NCBI GenBank assembly: GCA_001184405.1
Contig: LFMX01000009.1
Span: 21,445 to 85,444, forward strand
Origin: Candidatus Burkholderia humilis
Lineage (GTDB): Bacteria; Pseudomonadota; Gammaproteobacteria; Burkholderiales; Burkholderiaceae
Reading direction: 5' to 3'
Length of the DNA: 64,000 nucleotides
The notes below the pieces were generated by a model. It was not told the origin of the DNA, made no database searches, and saw only the letters and a list, made by a program, of their open reading frames with translations. A program made the translations under genes and the position numbers. Below, one piece after another: positions 40,629 to 51,170 of the stretch; the stretch's first letter is position 1, and every line of letters starts with the position of its first letter.

Positions 40629-43012
40629 ATGAGCGTAGCCGAATACTTCTCCTCGATGGAATACGGACCTGCACCGGAAGACAATCGCGCCGCGTGCGCA
40701 TGGCTTGATCAGCACGAAGGGCGCCACGGCCACTTCATCAATGGCGCATGGCAAAAGAGCGCTGAAGACGCCGCGCATTTCGAATCGCGCGAACCGGCGA
40801 CGGGCCGCGTGCTGGCATCGATCGTGCAAGGCGCGTCCGATGATGTCGATGCCGCCGTGCAGTCCGCGCACGCCGCGTTCGACGCATGGCAGGCGATCGG
40901 CGGCGCGGGACGCGCGAAGCACTTGTATGCGCTCTCGCGCATGGTGCAGCGTCATAGCCGCCTGTTCGCCGTGCTCGAATCGCTCGATAACAGCAAGCCC
41001 ATTCGCGAGTCGTGCGATATCGATATACCCGTTGTTTCAAGGCACTCATTCTGCATCATGCGGGCTGGGCGCAGTTGCAGGATCGCGAGCTTGCCGACTG
41101 GGCGCCGCTCGGTGTCATCGGGGAAATCGTGCCATGGAATTTTCCGTTGTTGATGCTTGCGTGGAAAATCGCGCCTGCGTTGGCGCTCGGCAATACCGTC
41201 GTGTTGAAGCCTGCGGAATATACGCCGCTCGCCGCATTGCTGTTCGCTGAGCTGGCGCATCGTGCCGGCTTGCCGAGGGGCGTGCTCAATGTCGTGACCG
41301 GCGATGGACGCACGGGCGCGGCGCTCGTCGAGCATCCGCGTGTGGCGAAGATCGCCTTCACAGGTTCGACGGAAGTCGGCCGTCAGATTCGCGCGACGAC
41401 TGCTGGCTCGGGCAAGTCGCTGACGCTCGAACTCGGCGGCAAGTCGCCGTTCATCGTTCTCGACGATGCCGATCTCGACGGCGCAGTGGAAGGCGTCGTC
41501 GATGCGATCTGGTTCAACCAAGGACAAGTGTGTTGCGCGGGCTCGCGTTTGCTCGTGCAGGAAGGCATCGAAGCGCGCTTTGTCGAGAAGCTCAAGCGCC
41601 GCATGGAAACGCTGCGCGTGGGCACGTCGCTGGACAAGAGCATTGACATGAGCACGATTGTCGATGACGTGCAGCTCGAACGCATTCGTACGCTCGTCGA
41701 TAAAGGCGAGGACGAAGGCTGCGTGATTCATCAGCCGTCGCGTGTTGCGTTGCCTGAAGGCGACGCGTTTTATCCGCCGACGCTGATCACGAATGTCGCG
41801 CCGGCATCGACGCTGGCGCAGGAGGAAATCTTCGGACCGGTGCTCGTCACGATGAGCTTTCGCACGCCGGAAGAAGCGGTCGCGCTCGCCAACAACACGC
41901 GCTATGGACTGGCCGCGAGCGTGTGGAGCGAGAACATCAGCCACGCGCTGGATGTCGCGCCGCGTCTACAATGCGGCGTTGTGTGGATCAATGCAACGAA
42001 TCTCTTCGATGCCGTCGTCGGCTTCGGTGGATATCGTGAATCGGGCTTCGGACGCGAAGGCGTTTATGAATATCTGAAACCGCGTGCATGGGCGAAGCTG
42101 CCCTTGCGTAATGAAGCGAAGACTCTACAAGCCCAACCCGATTCACTCACGGATGCAACCAACGTCAACGCGCTCGATCGCACGGCGAAGCTCTTTATCA
42201 ACGGCAAACAGGCGCGACCCGATAGCGGTTATTCGCGGCTCGTGCGCGCGCCTTCGGGGGAGATCGTCGGTGAAGTGGGCGAGGGCAATCGCAAGGACAT
42301 TCGCAATGCCGTGGCTGCGGCGCGCGGCATGACGAAGTCGTCATCGGCAAGCGCGCATAACCGTGCGCAAGTGCTGTACTACCTCGCAGAAAACCTGAGC
42401 GCTCGCGCTGATGAATTTGCAAAGCAACTAACTGTCCGTGCCGGCTACACCCCGCAAAATGCAAAGCGCGAAGTGGATGCATCGATCGAGCGATTCTTTA
42501 CATACGCCGCATGGGCCGACAAGTACGACGGCGCGGTGCACACGCCACCTTTGCATGACGTCGCGCTGGCGATGCATGAGCCGCTGGGCGTGATCCGCAT
42601 CGTGTGTCCGGACGAAGCGCCGCTGCTGGGCTTCGTGTCCCTGATCGCGCCCGCGCTTGCGTTAGGCAATCACGTGGTCGTGGTGCCGAGCGAAACGTGT
42701 CCGTTGATGGCCACCGACTTCTATCAGGTCACGGAGACATCGGATGTGCCGGGCGCCGCGCTGAATATCGTCACTGGCGATGCACGCGCGCTCGCGCAAA
42801 CGCTCGGTCAACACGATGACGTCGATGCGATCTGGTCCTTCCACGGCGCGGCATTGTCGGCGCTGGCGGAACGCGAATCGATCGGCAATCTGAAGCGCAC
42901 GTTCGTCGATCAGGGCCGCGTGTTCGATTGGGACGATGCATCGAGCGAAGGCTTGCCGTTCTTGCGTCAGGCGGTGCAAGTCAAGAACGTTTGGATTCCT
43001 TACGGAGACTGA
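40629..43012 (+). pseudogene. Double-domain aldehyde dehydrogenase, single frameshift
   Basis: About 795 codons. Domain 1 (about 1-485): NGAWQKSAEDAAHFESREPA, then a one-base shift near 41047, then [43 protein letters not shown] (general-base Glu) and WFNQGQVCCAGSRLLVQE (catalytic Cys). Domain 2 (from LFINGKQARPDSGYSRLVRA) keeps only the NAD-binding half and lacks both LELGGK and the cysteine motif, so it is a pseudo-domain by design of this family. In the operon it would oxidise the acetaldehyde released by DeoC. If the single shift were an error, the gene would be whole. Confidence 0.88.
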
Positions 43013-43071
43013 TCCAAGAATTTCGGGCGTAGATCTCGGTACGAGACGCGCCCCTGCATGGAGGAGACGCT

Positions 43072-43545
43072 GTGCTGAAGAATATCGATCCGCTGTTGAA
43101 CGCCGACATCCTGTACGCGCTCGCCGCGATGGGACACGGTGACGAAGTGGTGATTTGCGATGCCCATTTTCCCGCCGATTCCGTCGCGCGGCAAACGGTC
43201 TTGGGCAAGGTGCTGTGCATCGATGGCGCGAGCGCGCCGCGTGCGGTGCGCGCGATTCTGTCGGTGCTGCCGCTGGATACATTCGTCGATGATCCCGCAG
43301 GCCGCATGGAAGTGGTGGGCGATGTATCGACTTTGCCGGCCGTTCAACGTAAAGCGCAACGCGAAGTCGATCAGGCCGAAGGCAAGGCCACACCGTTTGT
43401 GTCGATCGAACGTTTCGCCTTCTATGAACGCGCGAAGAACAGCTATTGCGTGATCGCGACAGGCAAAGCGCGGGGCTACGGTTGCTTCATCTTCAAGAAG
43501 GGCGTGCAGCTCGCAGCCGATGAACCCGAAGGAGGCGCGCGATGA
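43072..43545 (+). CDS. RbsD/FucU family sugar mutarotase
   Basis: A 157-residue mutarotase (LKNIDPLLNADILYALAAMG, GDEVVICDAHFPADSVAR, RFAFYERAKNSYCVIATGKA, YGCFIFKKGV), which interconverts sugar anomers before phosphorylation. GTG start at 43072 preceded by GGAGGAGACGC. It overlaps the following kinase start by four bases. The only intact gene in the deoxyribose-type operon. Confidence 0.92.
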   Translation: MLKNIDPLLNADILYALAAMGHGDEVVICDAHFPADSVARQTVLGKVLCIDGASAPRAVRAILSVLPLDTFVDDPAGRMEVVGDVSTLPAVQRKAQREVDQAEGKATPFVSIERFAFYERAKNSYCVIATGKARGYGCFIFKKGVQLAADEPEGGAR

Positions 43546-44461
43546 AAAGTGTCGTGATTCTAGGCATTTTCGTGACCGATCTCGCGTTTCGCGCAGCACG
43601 TATGCCGTTGCTCAGCGAAACGGTGCCCGGCACCGCGTTCAAGATGGGACCGGGCGGCAAGGGTTCGAATCACGCGGTCGCGGCGGCGCGCGCGGGCGCG
43701 AATGTGATCTTCTGCACGCGCATCGGCGCGGACGCGTTCGGCGATATTGCGCAGGCGACGTGGAAGGCGGAAGGCATCACATCGCGCGCAACGGTGTTGC
43801 AGGACTTGGCCACGGGCGCCGCGCATATCTATGTCGATGAAAACACCGGCAGCAATGCGATCATCGTTGCGGCAGGCGCGCTCGGCCCCGAAGATGTCGA
43901 TGCAATCGAAGACGATATCGCGTAGGCTGCCGTGTTCGTCACGCAACTTGAGCAGCCGATTCCGGCAGCGCGTCGCGGTTTCGAACTGGCGCGCAAGCAT
44001 GGCGTGACGACCGTGTTCAACCCCGCGCCCGCGTTGCCGCTCACCGACGACATCTATCCGCTATGCGAACATCACGCCGAACGAAACGGAAGCGACGGCG
44101 CTGGCAGGCGTGGACATCGCCCATGTCGATGATGCGCGCCGCGCCGCCGATGTGCTGCTGCGAAAGGGGCGTGCGTGTGGTCATCGTCACGCTCGGCGAA
44201 GCGGGCGCGTTGCTGCACACGTCTAATGAATCGACGCTCGTGCCCGCCGCTTGCGGCCGCGTGGTCGAAACAGCCGGCGCAGGCGATGGCTTCACCGGCG
44301 GCTTTGCAGCGGCACTCGCACGCGGCAACAGTCCGCTCGATACGGTGCGCTTCGGCTGTGCGCTCGCCAGCCTGTCGGTGACGCGCGTAGGCACTGCGCC
44401 ATCGATGCCGCGTCTCGATGAAATCAACGCCGTGCTGAACGAACGGAGCGTGCTGGAATGA
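43542..44461 (+). pseudogene. PfkB-family (ribokinase/deoxyribokinase-type) sugar kinase, inactivated
   Basis: Starts MKSVVILGIFVTDLAFRAAR with the PfkB signature 1 region KMGPGGKGSNHAVAAARAG. Lesions: TAG at 43923-43925 (DDIA stop AAVFVTQLEQP), a shift near 44065 (before ITPNETEATALAGVDIAH) and an extra G in the GGGG run near 44168 (before VRVVIVTLGEAGALLHTSN). Signature 2 with the catalytic Asp is kept: ETAGAGDGFTGGFAAALARG. About 305 residues. It would phosphorylate deoxyribose or ribose in this operon. Confidence 0.9.
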
Positions 44462-45250
44462 AGGCTTCGAAGTGGCTCGTCGACCGGCAGTTCAACTTTC
44501 TGATCGGCGTGAACATACTGGTCGTGGTCATCGCGACGTTGCTTTCGCATGGCCAGTTTCTCGACATCGACAATCTTCAGTCGATGGGCGGACGGTTGCC
44601 CGAACTCGGCCTGCTTGCGCTCGGCATCATGTTGTCGATGGTGTCGGGCAATGGCGGCATCGATCTGTCGGGCGTGGGGCTTGCCAACCTATCGGGCATG
44701 GTCGCGGCGATGCTTCTGCCGCACATGGTGTCCGCCGATGACTCACCCGCGCTTTATACGGGCGTGTTCGTGTGCATCGTCGTATTGATGGGTGCGCTCG
44801 GCGGCTTGCTCAATGGCATCGTCATTGCCAAGCTCAGGCTCACGCCGATTCTCTGCACGCTCGGCACGTAACTACTATTCACGGGCATTGTAGTGGTGTT
44901 GAGCAATGGCGTATCGGTGCGCGTGGAATATGTCGATCCGCTGTCCAACATCGGAAACGGCACCTTCCTACAAGTGCCCATTTCGCTTTGGATATTTATC
45001 GCCGCGGTGTTGCTGCTCGGCTGGATACTCAAGCGCACGCCGTTCGGTCTGCGTCTTTATTTGATGGGCACGAACCCGAAAGCCGCATTTTATGCGGGCA
45101 TTCCGCGCGCGCGCATGTTGATCGTCACGTATGGGTTGTGCGGCGTGTTCGCATCGCTTGCAGGCTTGATCAGCGCGACGCATACGTCCAGCGCGAAATG
45201 GGACTACGGCAATTCGTATCTGCTGATCGCGATTCTGATTGCCGTGCTCG
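44458..45250 (+). pseudogene. Sugar ABC transporter permease, interrupted by stop and fused
   Basis: Overlaps the kinase stop by four bases (ATGA). MKASKWLVDRQFNFLIGVNI, LALGIMLSMVSGNGGIDLSG and LGGLLNGIVIAKLRLTPILC are typical RbsC-type permease segments. A TAA at 44869-44871 follows LCTLGT (a glutamine would be expected), and the frame continues with LLFTGIVVVLSNGVSVRVEY and LKRTPFGLRLYLMGTNPKAA. At about 45250 (LLIAILIAVL) the permease stops matching and is joined in frame to an acyl-CoA synthetase. The last about 60 residues are lost. Confidence 0.85.
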
Positions 45251-46527
45251 TCGATCGCGAATTTTCCGCTGTGATGCGCGCGGCGCTGAAAGACGTGCCG
45301 CAACCCATTCTCGTAATCGATGTCGATGATCCGCAGTACACGGGCGCAGGCGAACGCATCGGCGAAATCGAATACGAAGCGCTGCTAGCAGGCGGCGATG
45401 TGGATTACGCGTGGTCATCGCCATCGGACGAATGGAACGCGATCTGCCTGAACTACACGTCTGGCACGACGGGCAATCCGAAGGGCGTGGTGTATCACCA
45501 TCGCGGCGCCTACACGAACGCCATCAGCAATATTCTCGAATGGGACATGCCGAAGCACGCCGTGTACTTGTGGACATTGCCGATGTTCCATTACAACGGC
45601 TGGTGCTTTTCGTGGACGGTCGCGGTGCGCGCGGGCGTGAACGTGTGTCTGCGTCGCGTCGATGCGAAGCTCATCTTCGATCTGATCCGCAGCGAAGGCG
45701 TCACGCATTATTGCGGCGCGCCGATCGTGCAGAACCTGCTCGTCAACGCGCCTGATGACATGAAGACCGGCATCACGCAAAAGGTTCATGCGATGGTCGC
45801 AGGCGCGGCGCCGCCCGCCGCGATGATCGAAGACATGGAGCGGCTCGGCTTCGAATTGACGCATGTGTATGGGCTCACGGAAGTCTACGGTCTCGCGACG
45901 GTGTGCGCGCAGCAGAGCGAATGGAGCGCGCTGGATATCGGCGAACGCGCGCGGCTCAATGCGCGGCAAGGCGTGCGTTATCACTTGCAGGATGCGGTCA
46001 GCGGGCGCGATCCATCGAACATGGAAGCCGTGCCGCGCGATGGCGAGACCATCGGCGAGATCATGTTTCGCGGCAATATCGCCATGAAGGGTTATCTGAA
46101 GAACGCCAAGGCCACGGAAGACGCGTTTCGCGGCGGCTGGTTTCATACGGGCGATCTGGCGGTTGCGTATCCGGACGGTTATGTGCGCATCAAGGAGCGC
46201 AGCAAGGACATCATCATTTCGGGCGGCGAGAATATTTCGAGCATCGAAGTGGAGGACGTGTTGTATCGGCATCCGGCGGTGCTGGCCGTTGCGGTCGTCG
46301 CGAAACCGGATGCGCGCTGGGGAGAAACGCCGTGCGCATTCATCGAACTGAAAGCGGGCGCGCAAGTCAGCGCGGAAGAACTGATCGCGCATTGCAAGAC
46401 GCAGCTTGTGGGCTTCAAGATGCCGCGTGCGATCGAATTCTGCGAGTTGCCGAAGACATCGACAGGCAAGATTCAAAAATTCGAACTGCACAAGCGTGCG
46501 GGTTCGGTCACGGCAATCAACAATTGA
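45250..46527 (+). pseudogene. Acyl-CoA synthetase (AMP-forming), N-terminally truncated and fused to a permease
   Basis: Fatty- or organic-acid CoA ligase of the ANL superfamily. Homology starts at VDREFSAVMRAALKDVPQPI and is then uninterrupted: NYTSGTTGNPKGVVYHHRGA (P-loop), GAPIVQNLLVN, HVYGLTEVYGLATVC, GGWFHTGDLAVAYPDGYVRI, RSKDIIISGGENISSIEVED and PKTSTGKIQKFELHK (catalytic lysine). About 120 N-terminal residues are missing. The combined open frame 44893-46527 (544 codons) carries no stop across the junction. Followed by an enoyl-CoA hydratase 13 bases later. Confidence 0.88.
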
Positions 46528-46539
46528 TACGGATTCCAT

Positions 46540-47310
46540 ATGAATGATGGGCTGATGATCGAACGCGACGCATACGGCATTCACGGCGCGGTCAAGCTGA
46601 CGATGAACCGTCCCGAAGCGTTCAACGCGCTGTCCGAAAGCATGCTCGATGCGCTCGAACGTGCGATCGATGAAATCGCTAATTCGGATGCGCACGTGGT
46701 CGTGCTTGCGGGTGCAGGCAAAGCATTCTGCGCGGGCCACGATCTCAAAGAAATGCGCGCGGAACCCGCGCTCGACTATTACCGCGATCTCTTCGCGCGC
46801 TGCTCGCGCATGATGCTCGCCATTCAGCGCATGCCGCAGCCGGTGATCGCGCGTGTGCACGGCATCGCGACGGCGGCAGGCTGTCAGCTGGTGGCGATGT
46901 GCGATCTGGCGGTTGCATCGAGCGATGCGCGTTTTGCGGTTTCCGGCGTGAATCTGGGGCTTTTCTGCGCGACGCCGAGCGTGCCGCTCACGCGCAATGT
47001 ATCGCCCAAGGCGGCCTTCGAAATGCTTGTCACCGGCGATTTCATCGATGCACAAGCCGCTTGTGAACGCGGACTCGTGAACCGCGTGGCATCGCACGAT
47101 GAACTCGATGACGCCGTGCGGACGCTTGCGGCCAGCAAGCCGCGCGCGGCAGTCGCGGCGGGCAAGCGGCTGTTCTACCGGCAGATCGAAATGGGCATCG
47201 AAGCGGCGTATGCGCTGGCATCGGAAAGCATGGCTTGCAACATGATGGACGACGACACGCTCGAAGGCACACAGGCGTTCATCGAAAAATGCCCGCCTCG
47301 GTGGAAATAA
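46540..47310 (+). CDS. Enoyl-CoA hydratase/isomerase family protein
   Basis: A 256-residue crotonase-fold protein: LTMNRPEAFNALSESMLDAL, AGKAFCAGHDLKEMRAEPAL (oxyanion loop), HGIATAAGCQLVAMCDLAVA and VNLGLFCATPSVPLTRNVSP. The position usually held by the first catalytic Glu is Gln (GCQL) and the second acid is also absent, as in the ECHDC3-like subgroup, so simple hydratase activity is doubtful. Intact and directly downstream of the acyl-CoA synthetase remnant, with which it would form an acid-degradation pair. Confidence 0.88.
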   Translation: MNDGLMIERDAYGIHGAVKLTMNRPEAFNALSESMLDALERAIDEIANSDAHVVVLAGAGKAFCAGHDLKEMRAEPALDYYRDLFARCSRMMLAIQRMPQPVIARVHGIATAAGCQLVAMCDLAVASSDARFAVSGVNLGLFCATPSVPLTRNVSPKAAFEMLVTGDFIDAQAACERGLVNRVASHDELDDAVRTLAASKPRAAVAAGKRLFYRQIEMGIEAAYALASESMACNMMDDDTLEGTQAFIEKCPPRWK

Positions 47311-47313
47311 GCC

Positions 47314-47703
47314 TTACGTCACGTGTTCTACGGGATGTTTCTCGAGCCACGCATTCTCCTCGTCGCTATAAAGCCGCGAGCGCGTGAGAAAGCGCAAACC
47401 CGACGGCCGTTCGAGCGAAAACACGCCGCCATTGCCCGGCACGGCATCGATGATGAGTTGCGTGTGCTGCCAATACGCGTATTGCGATTCAGTCATGTAA
47501 AACGGCACGCCGCCGATCGCGCCGAGCTTCACGTCCGAGCCGCCGACCATGAATTCGTTGACCGGGAAACACATTGGCGCGCTGCCGTCGCAGCATCCGC
47601 CGGATTGATGAAACAGCACCTCGCCGTGCTCGGCCTTGAGCTTGCCGATGAGTTTGAGCGCAGCGGGCGTGGCGGTCACGCGTAGCACTTCTGCTTCGCT
47701 CAT
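47314..47703 (-). CDS. DUF779 family protein
   Basis: A 129-residue protein with the cysteine-rich FHQSGGCCDGSAPMCFP signature and FYMTESQYAYWQHTQLIIDAVPG (in parts). DUF779 genes are typically found just downstream of exaC-type acetaldehyde dehydrogenases, exactly as here (57 bases after the aldehyde dehydrogenase stop). Function unknown; a metal- or cofactor-related accessory role is only a guess. Intact. Confidence 0.9.
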   Translation of the reverse strand: MSEAEVLRVTATPAALKLIGKLKAEHGEVLFHQSGGCCDGSAPMCFPVNEFMVGGSDVKLGAIGGVPFYMTESQYAYWQHTQLIIDAVPGNGGVFSLERPSGLRFLTRSRLYSDEENAWLEKHPVEHVT

Positions 47704-47759
47704 GATTGTCCTTTTCGAAAGGCCGCCGCAGATACGACGGCCTCGTAGCCTCAGAAGCG

Positions 47760-49278
47760 TTAGAAGAAGCCGAGCGGCTTGTCGCTATAGCTGACGAGCA
47801 GGTTTTTCGTCTTCTGATAGTGGTCGAGCATCATCTTGTGATTTTCCCGTCCGATGCCCGACTGCTTATAGCCGCCGAACGCCGCGTGCGCCGGATACGC
47901 GTGATAGCAGTTGGTCCACACGCGGCCCGCCTGAATCGCGCGGCCGAAGCGGTACGCCCGCGTGCCATCGCGAGTCCACACGCCCGCGCCGAGACCATAG
48001 AGCGTGTCATTGGCGATTTCGAGCGCTTCTTCCTCGTTCTTGAAGGTCGTCACCGACAACACCGGCCCGAAGATTTCTTCCTGGAAAATGCGCATCTTGT
48101 TATGACCTTTGAAGACGGTCGGCTTGATGTAGTAGCCGTTCTTCAATTCGCCATCGAACGCATTACGCTCACCGCCTGCCAGACACTGCGCGCCTTCCTG
48201 CTTGCCGAGATCGATATACGACAGGATCTTTTCCAACTGTTCCTGCGATGCCTGCGCGCCGATCATCGTTTTGCTGTCGAGCGGATGCCCCTGCGTCACG
48301 GCCGCCACGCGCTTCAACGCACGCTCCATGAAGCGCTCATAGATCGATTCCTGCACCAGCGCGCGCGACGGACACGTACACACTTCGCCCTGATTCAGCG
48401 CGAACATTGTGAAGCCTTCGAGCGCCTTGTCGAAGTAACTGTCGTCGGCGTTCAGCACATCGTCGAAGAAAATGTTCGGGCTTTTGCCGCCCAGTTCCAG
48501 TGTGACCGGAATCAAATTCTGGCTCGCGTACTGCATGATGAGGCGGCCGGTCGTCGTCTCGCCCGTGAACTCGATCTTCGCAATCCGCTTGTTCGATGCC
48601 AGCGGCTTGCCCGCTTCCAGCCCGAAGCCATTGACCACGTTGACCACGCCCGGAGGCAGGATGTCTTCGATCAATTCGAGCAGCACGAGAATGGACGCAG
48701 GCGTTTGCTCCGCCGGTTTCAGCACGACGCAATTGCCCGCCGCAAGCGCGGGCGCGAGCTTCCACACGGCCATCAGAATTGGGAAATTCCACGGAATGAT
48801 CTGCCCGACCACGCCGAGCGGCTCATGGAAGTGATATGCGACCGTATCGTGATCGATCTCCGAAATGCCGCCTTCCTGCGCGCGCGCCACGCTCGCGAAG
48901 TAGCGGAAATGATCGATGGCCAGCGGAATATCGGCGGCCATCGTCTCGCGCAGCGGCTTGCCGTTGTCGATGGTTTCCGCCACGGCCAGGCGCTGCAGAT
49001 TCGCCTCCATGCGATCCGCGAGCTTCATCAGCAGATTCGCGATCCGCCACCGACGTCTTGCCCCACGCAGTCTTGGCGGCGTGCGCGGCATCCAGCGCGG
49101 CTTCGATGTCAGCTTCGCGCGAACGCGGAATCGATGTGAATGGCTCGCCGGTGATCGGCGAAATATTGTCGAAATACTCACCGTCCGCAGGCGGCACCCA
49201 CTTTCCGCCGATGAAGTTGCCGTACTGCTTCTTATACGGGTACTTGGTGTTCAGGAACTGCATCTCTGCGTGATTCAT
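47760..49278 (-). pseudogene. exaC: Acetaldehyde-type NAD aldehyde dehydrogenase (ExaC-like), one dinucleotide frameshift
   Basis: Start [20 protein letters not shown] at 49278, preceded by GAGGAGCACACAGCG. Near 49045 a CG is lost from a CGCG run ([13 protein letters not shown] should continue [15 protein letters not shown]), shifting the frame; the remainder is in one clean frame to 47760. Catalytic features: [36 protein letters not shown] (Glu), [19 protein letters not shown] (Cys). About 505 residues if repaired. A sigma-54 type promoter lies 74 bases upstream, fitting alcohol/acetoin-type regulation known for this enzyme class. Confidence 0.9.
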
Positions 49279-49351
49279 CGCTGTGTGCTCCTCGCATGTT
49301 CGACGTGAACAGCCCGGCGATCCCTGTCGACTCGCCGCCGCGCGATTCAGT

Positions 49352-49368
49352 ATGCGAGTTCCGTGCCA
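49352..49368 (-). promoter_or_regulatory. Candidate sigma-54 promoter of exaC
   Basis: On the minus strand TGGCACGGAACTCGCAT has the invariant GG and GC separated by exactly ten bases and differs from the -24/-12 consensus only in the third-last core base. The start point would be near 49340, about 60 bases before the exaC ATG. Confidence 0.6.
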
Positions 49369-49474
49369 TCGCGCACCATATCGCTGGAAACACGACGCTG
49401 TCTGGGCGTCCGGTGCGAAAGAGCAGATTTGCGCGGCATCGCCGCTGTTCAGTTTCGCTACACCTGAATCGCGC

Positions 49475-49491
49475 TGTAGCGATCCGATACA
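49475..49491. promoter_or_regulatory. Possible activator site (TGTA-N9-TACA dyad)
   Basis: TGTAGCGATCCGATACA is an imperfect dyad about 107 bases upstream of the sigma-54 type promoter, the position and shape expected for an enhancer-binding activator site. A related half pattern (TTTCGCTACAC) lies about 15 bases further left. Confidence 0.35.
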
Positions 49492-49804
49492 TGCAGCGTT
49501 TCATGCCGCACCGCACCGCAGCGCAAGGCAACTGTCACGCTACGTGCAATTGCTTATGGCACGACTGTTCATATTGCCAAGCGCAGCGCGTGCGTCTATG
49601 TTTCTGCGCAACCGTGTCAAATCGTCGCCCGTATATGTTTTTGCGTTTCATGTGCGTGCGAGCGAACCGAAAACACTGCGCCCCTTGCGCGACGTATTTT
49701 CGAGATGGGGCGGCACGGCCGTCGTACGGGAATTCAAGACGGCCAACCAGGCAACGACACCAGTGCGCCACCGATGCTCGTATCGGTGCGCCACGGAGAC
49801 CACG

Positions 49805-51011
49805 ATGAACACGATCAATCAAGTGGCCGCTCACGGCCCACAAGGCTTCTTTTCCAAGGAAGCGACCATTGCCAAACCCGGCTTTTCACGCTGGATGGTT
49901 CCCCCCGCCGCGCTCGCCGTGCACTTGTGCATCGGGCAGGCGTATGCGTTTTCGGTGTTCAACGCACCGATGACCAAAGTGATCGGCATCACGCAATCCG
50001 CGCCCGATGACTGGTCGCTTACCACGCTCGGCTGGATTTTCTCGTTGGCGATCGTTTTCCTCGGCCTGTCGGCGGCGTTCGCCGGCAAATGGCTGGAAAA
50101 GGTCGGTCCGCGCCGCACCATGTTCACGGCGGCGTGCCGCTTCGGCGGCGGCTTTCTGGTGTCGGCGCTCGGCGTCTATCTGCATCAGATCGCGCTGCTG
50201 TACCTCGGCTATGGCGTGATCGGCGGCATCGGGCTGGGGCTCGGCGTGCTCTACTTCATCTCGATGACGATCGGCGCGCTCGCCATCCGCATCCCGCCGA
50301 AGGACTGGAAGCCGGCCGGTTGGACGCCGCTGACGACGGCCAACAAGATGATCACGAAGAACCACGTGCACATCGATCAGGCGCTCAAGACGCCGCAGTT
50401 CTATCTGCTGTGGCTCGTGCTGAACGTGACGGCGGGCATCGGCGTGCTCGGACAGGCTTCGGTGATGATCCAGGAGAGCTTCAAGTCGTCGATCACAGCG
50501 GGCGCGGCGGCCGGTTTCGTCGGCTTGCTGTCGCTGTTCAACATGGGCGGACGCTTCGTGTGGGCGTCGGCATCCGACTGGATCGGGCGCAAGAACACTT
50601 ATTTCGTGTTTTTCGTGCTGGGCGCGGTGCCGTATTTTCTCGTGCCACAGCTCGCGGGCGCGGGCAATATCGCGCTCTTCGTGCTGGCCTACGGCATCAT
50701 CCTGTCGATGTACGGCGGCGGCTTCTCGACCATTCCGGCCTATTTCGCGGGCATGTTCGGCACGGCCTTCGTCGGCGGCATTCACGGACGGCTTCTGACG
50801 GCGTGGGCGGCGGCGGGCATCGCCGGTCCCGTGCTGGTGAACTACGTGCGCGCGTTTCAGGTGGCGCACGGCGTGACCGGCGTGGATGCCTACACGATGG
50901 ACGCTGCACATCATGGCGGGGCTGCTCGTCATCGGATTGATCTGCAATCTGCTCGTCACGCGCGTGCACGAGAAGCATCACATGAACCTGTCGGCTCAGG
51001 CCGGTAACTAA
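49805..51011 (+). pseudogene. OxlT-type MFS (oxalate/formate antiporter-like), with internal deletion and frameshift
   Basis: Starts MNTINQVAAHGPQGFFSKEA; SRWMVPPAALAVHLCIGQAY and WIFSLAIVFLGLSAAFAGKW are typical of the OxlT branch. Between GGIGLGLG and VLYFISMTIGALAIRIPPKD about 55-65 residues covering three or so membrane helices are missing in frame. Later segments (KTPQFYLLWLVLNVTAGIGV, GRLLTAWAAAGIAGPVLVNY) are fine. A shift near 50898 follows GVDAYTM, and the real end (LLVIGLICNLLVTRVHEKHHM) is in another frame, stop 51009-51011. Its small-subunit partner gene follows. Confidence 0.85.
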
Positions 51012-51027
51012 ACGAAGGAGATCCGCG

Positions 51028-51147
51028 ATGGACGCTCAACATCCGACGAACAAAGGACTGCTCGTTGTGTTCTGGCTGTATGTGCTGATTCCGCTTGCAT
51101 GGGGCGTGACGAACACGCTGGCTCAGGCGGTCAAGCTGTTTCACTAA
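51028..51147 (+). CDS. MFS transporter small subunit (39-residue membrane peptide)
   Basis: MDAQHPTNKGLLVVFWLYVL followed by IPLAWGVTNTLAQAVKLFH: one transmembrane helix, 39 residues. It matches the tiny protein commonly encoded right after OxlT-like transporters. GAAGGAGATCCGCG gives a strong ribosome site; start is 16 bases after the transporter stop. Intact even though its partner is broken. Confidence 0.8.
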   Translation: MDAQHPTNKGLLVVFWLYVLIPLAWGVTNTLAQAVKLFH

Positions 51148-51170
51148 ACGCTGAACGCTGAAAACGGCGA

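Larger units (their letters stand above)
49279..49804. other. Divergent intergenic region between exaC and the OxlT-type gene
   Basis: About 525 bases without genes. It contains the sigma-54 type promoter for exaC, a TGTA..TACA dyad, and otherwise no coding homology on either strand. Confidence 0.5.

Noticed and set aside
45415..47097. 560-codon minus-strand open frame
   Set aside because: It is exactly antisense to the acyl-CoA synthetase and enoyl-CoA hydratase, is Arg/His-rich and resembles no family; a shadow of GC-rich codons.
49557..49573. TGGCACG on the plus strand as a second sigma-54 promoter for the OxlT-type gene
   Set aside because: The -12 element has CA instead of the invariant GC at the required ten-base spacing.
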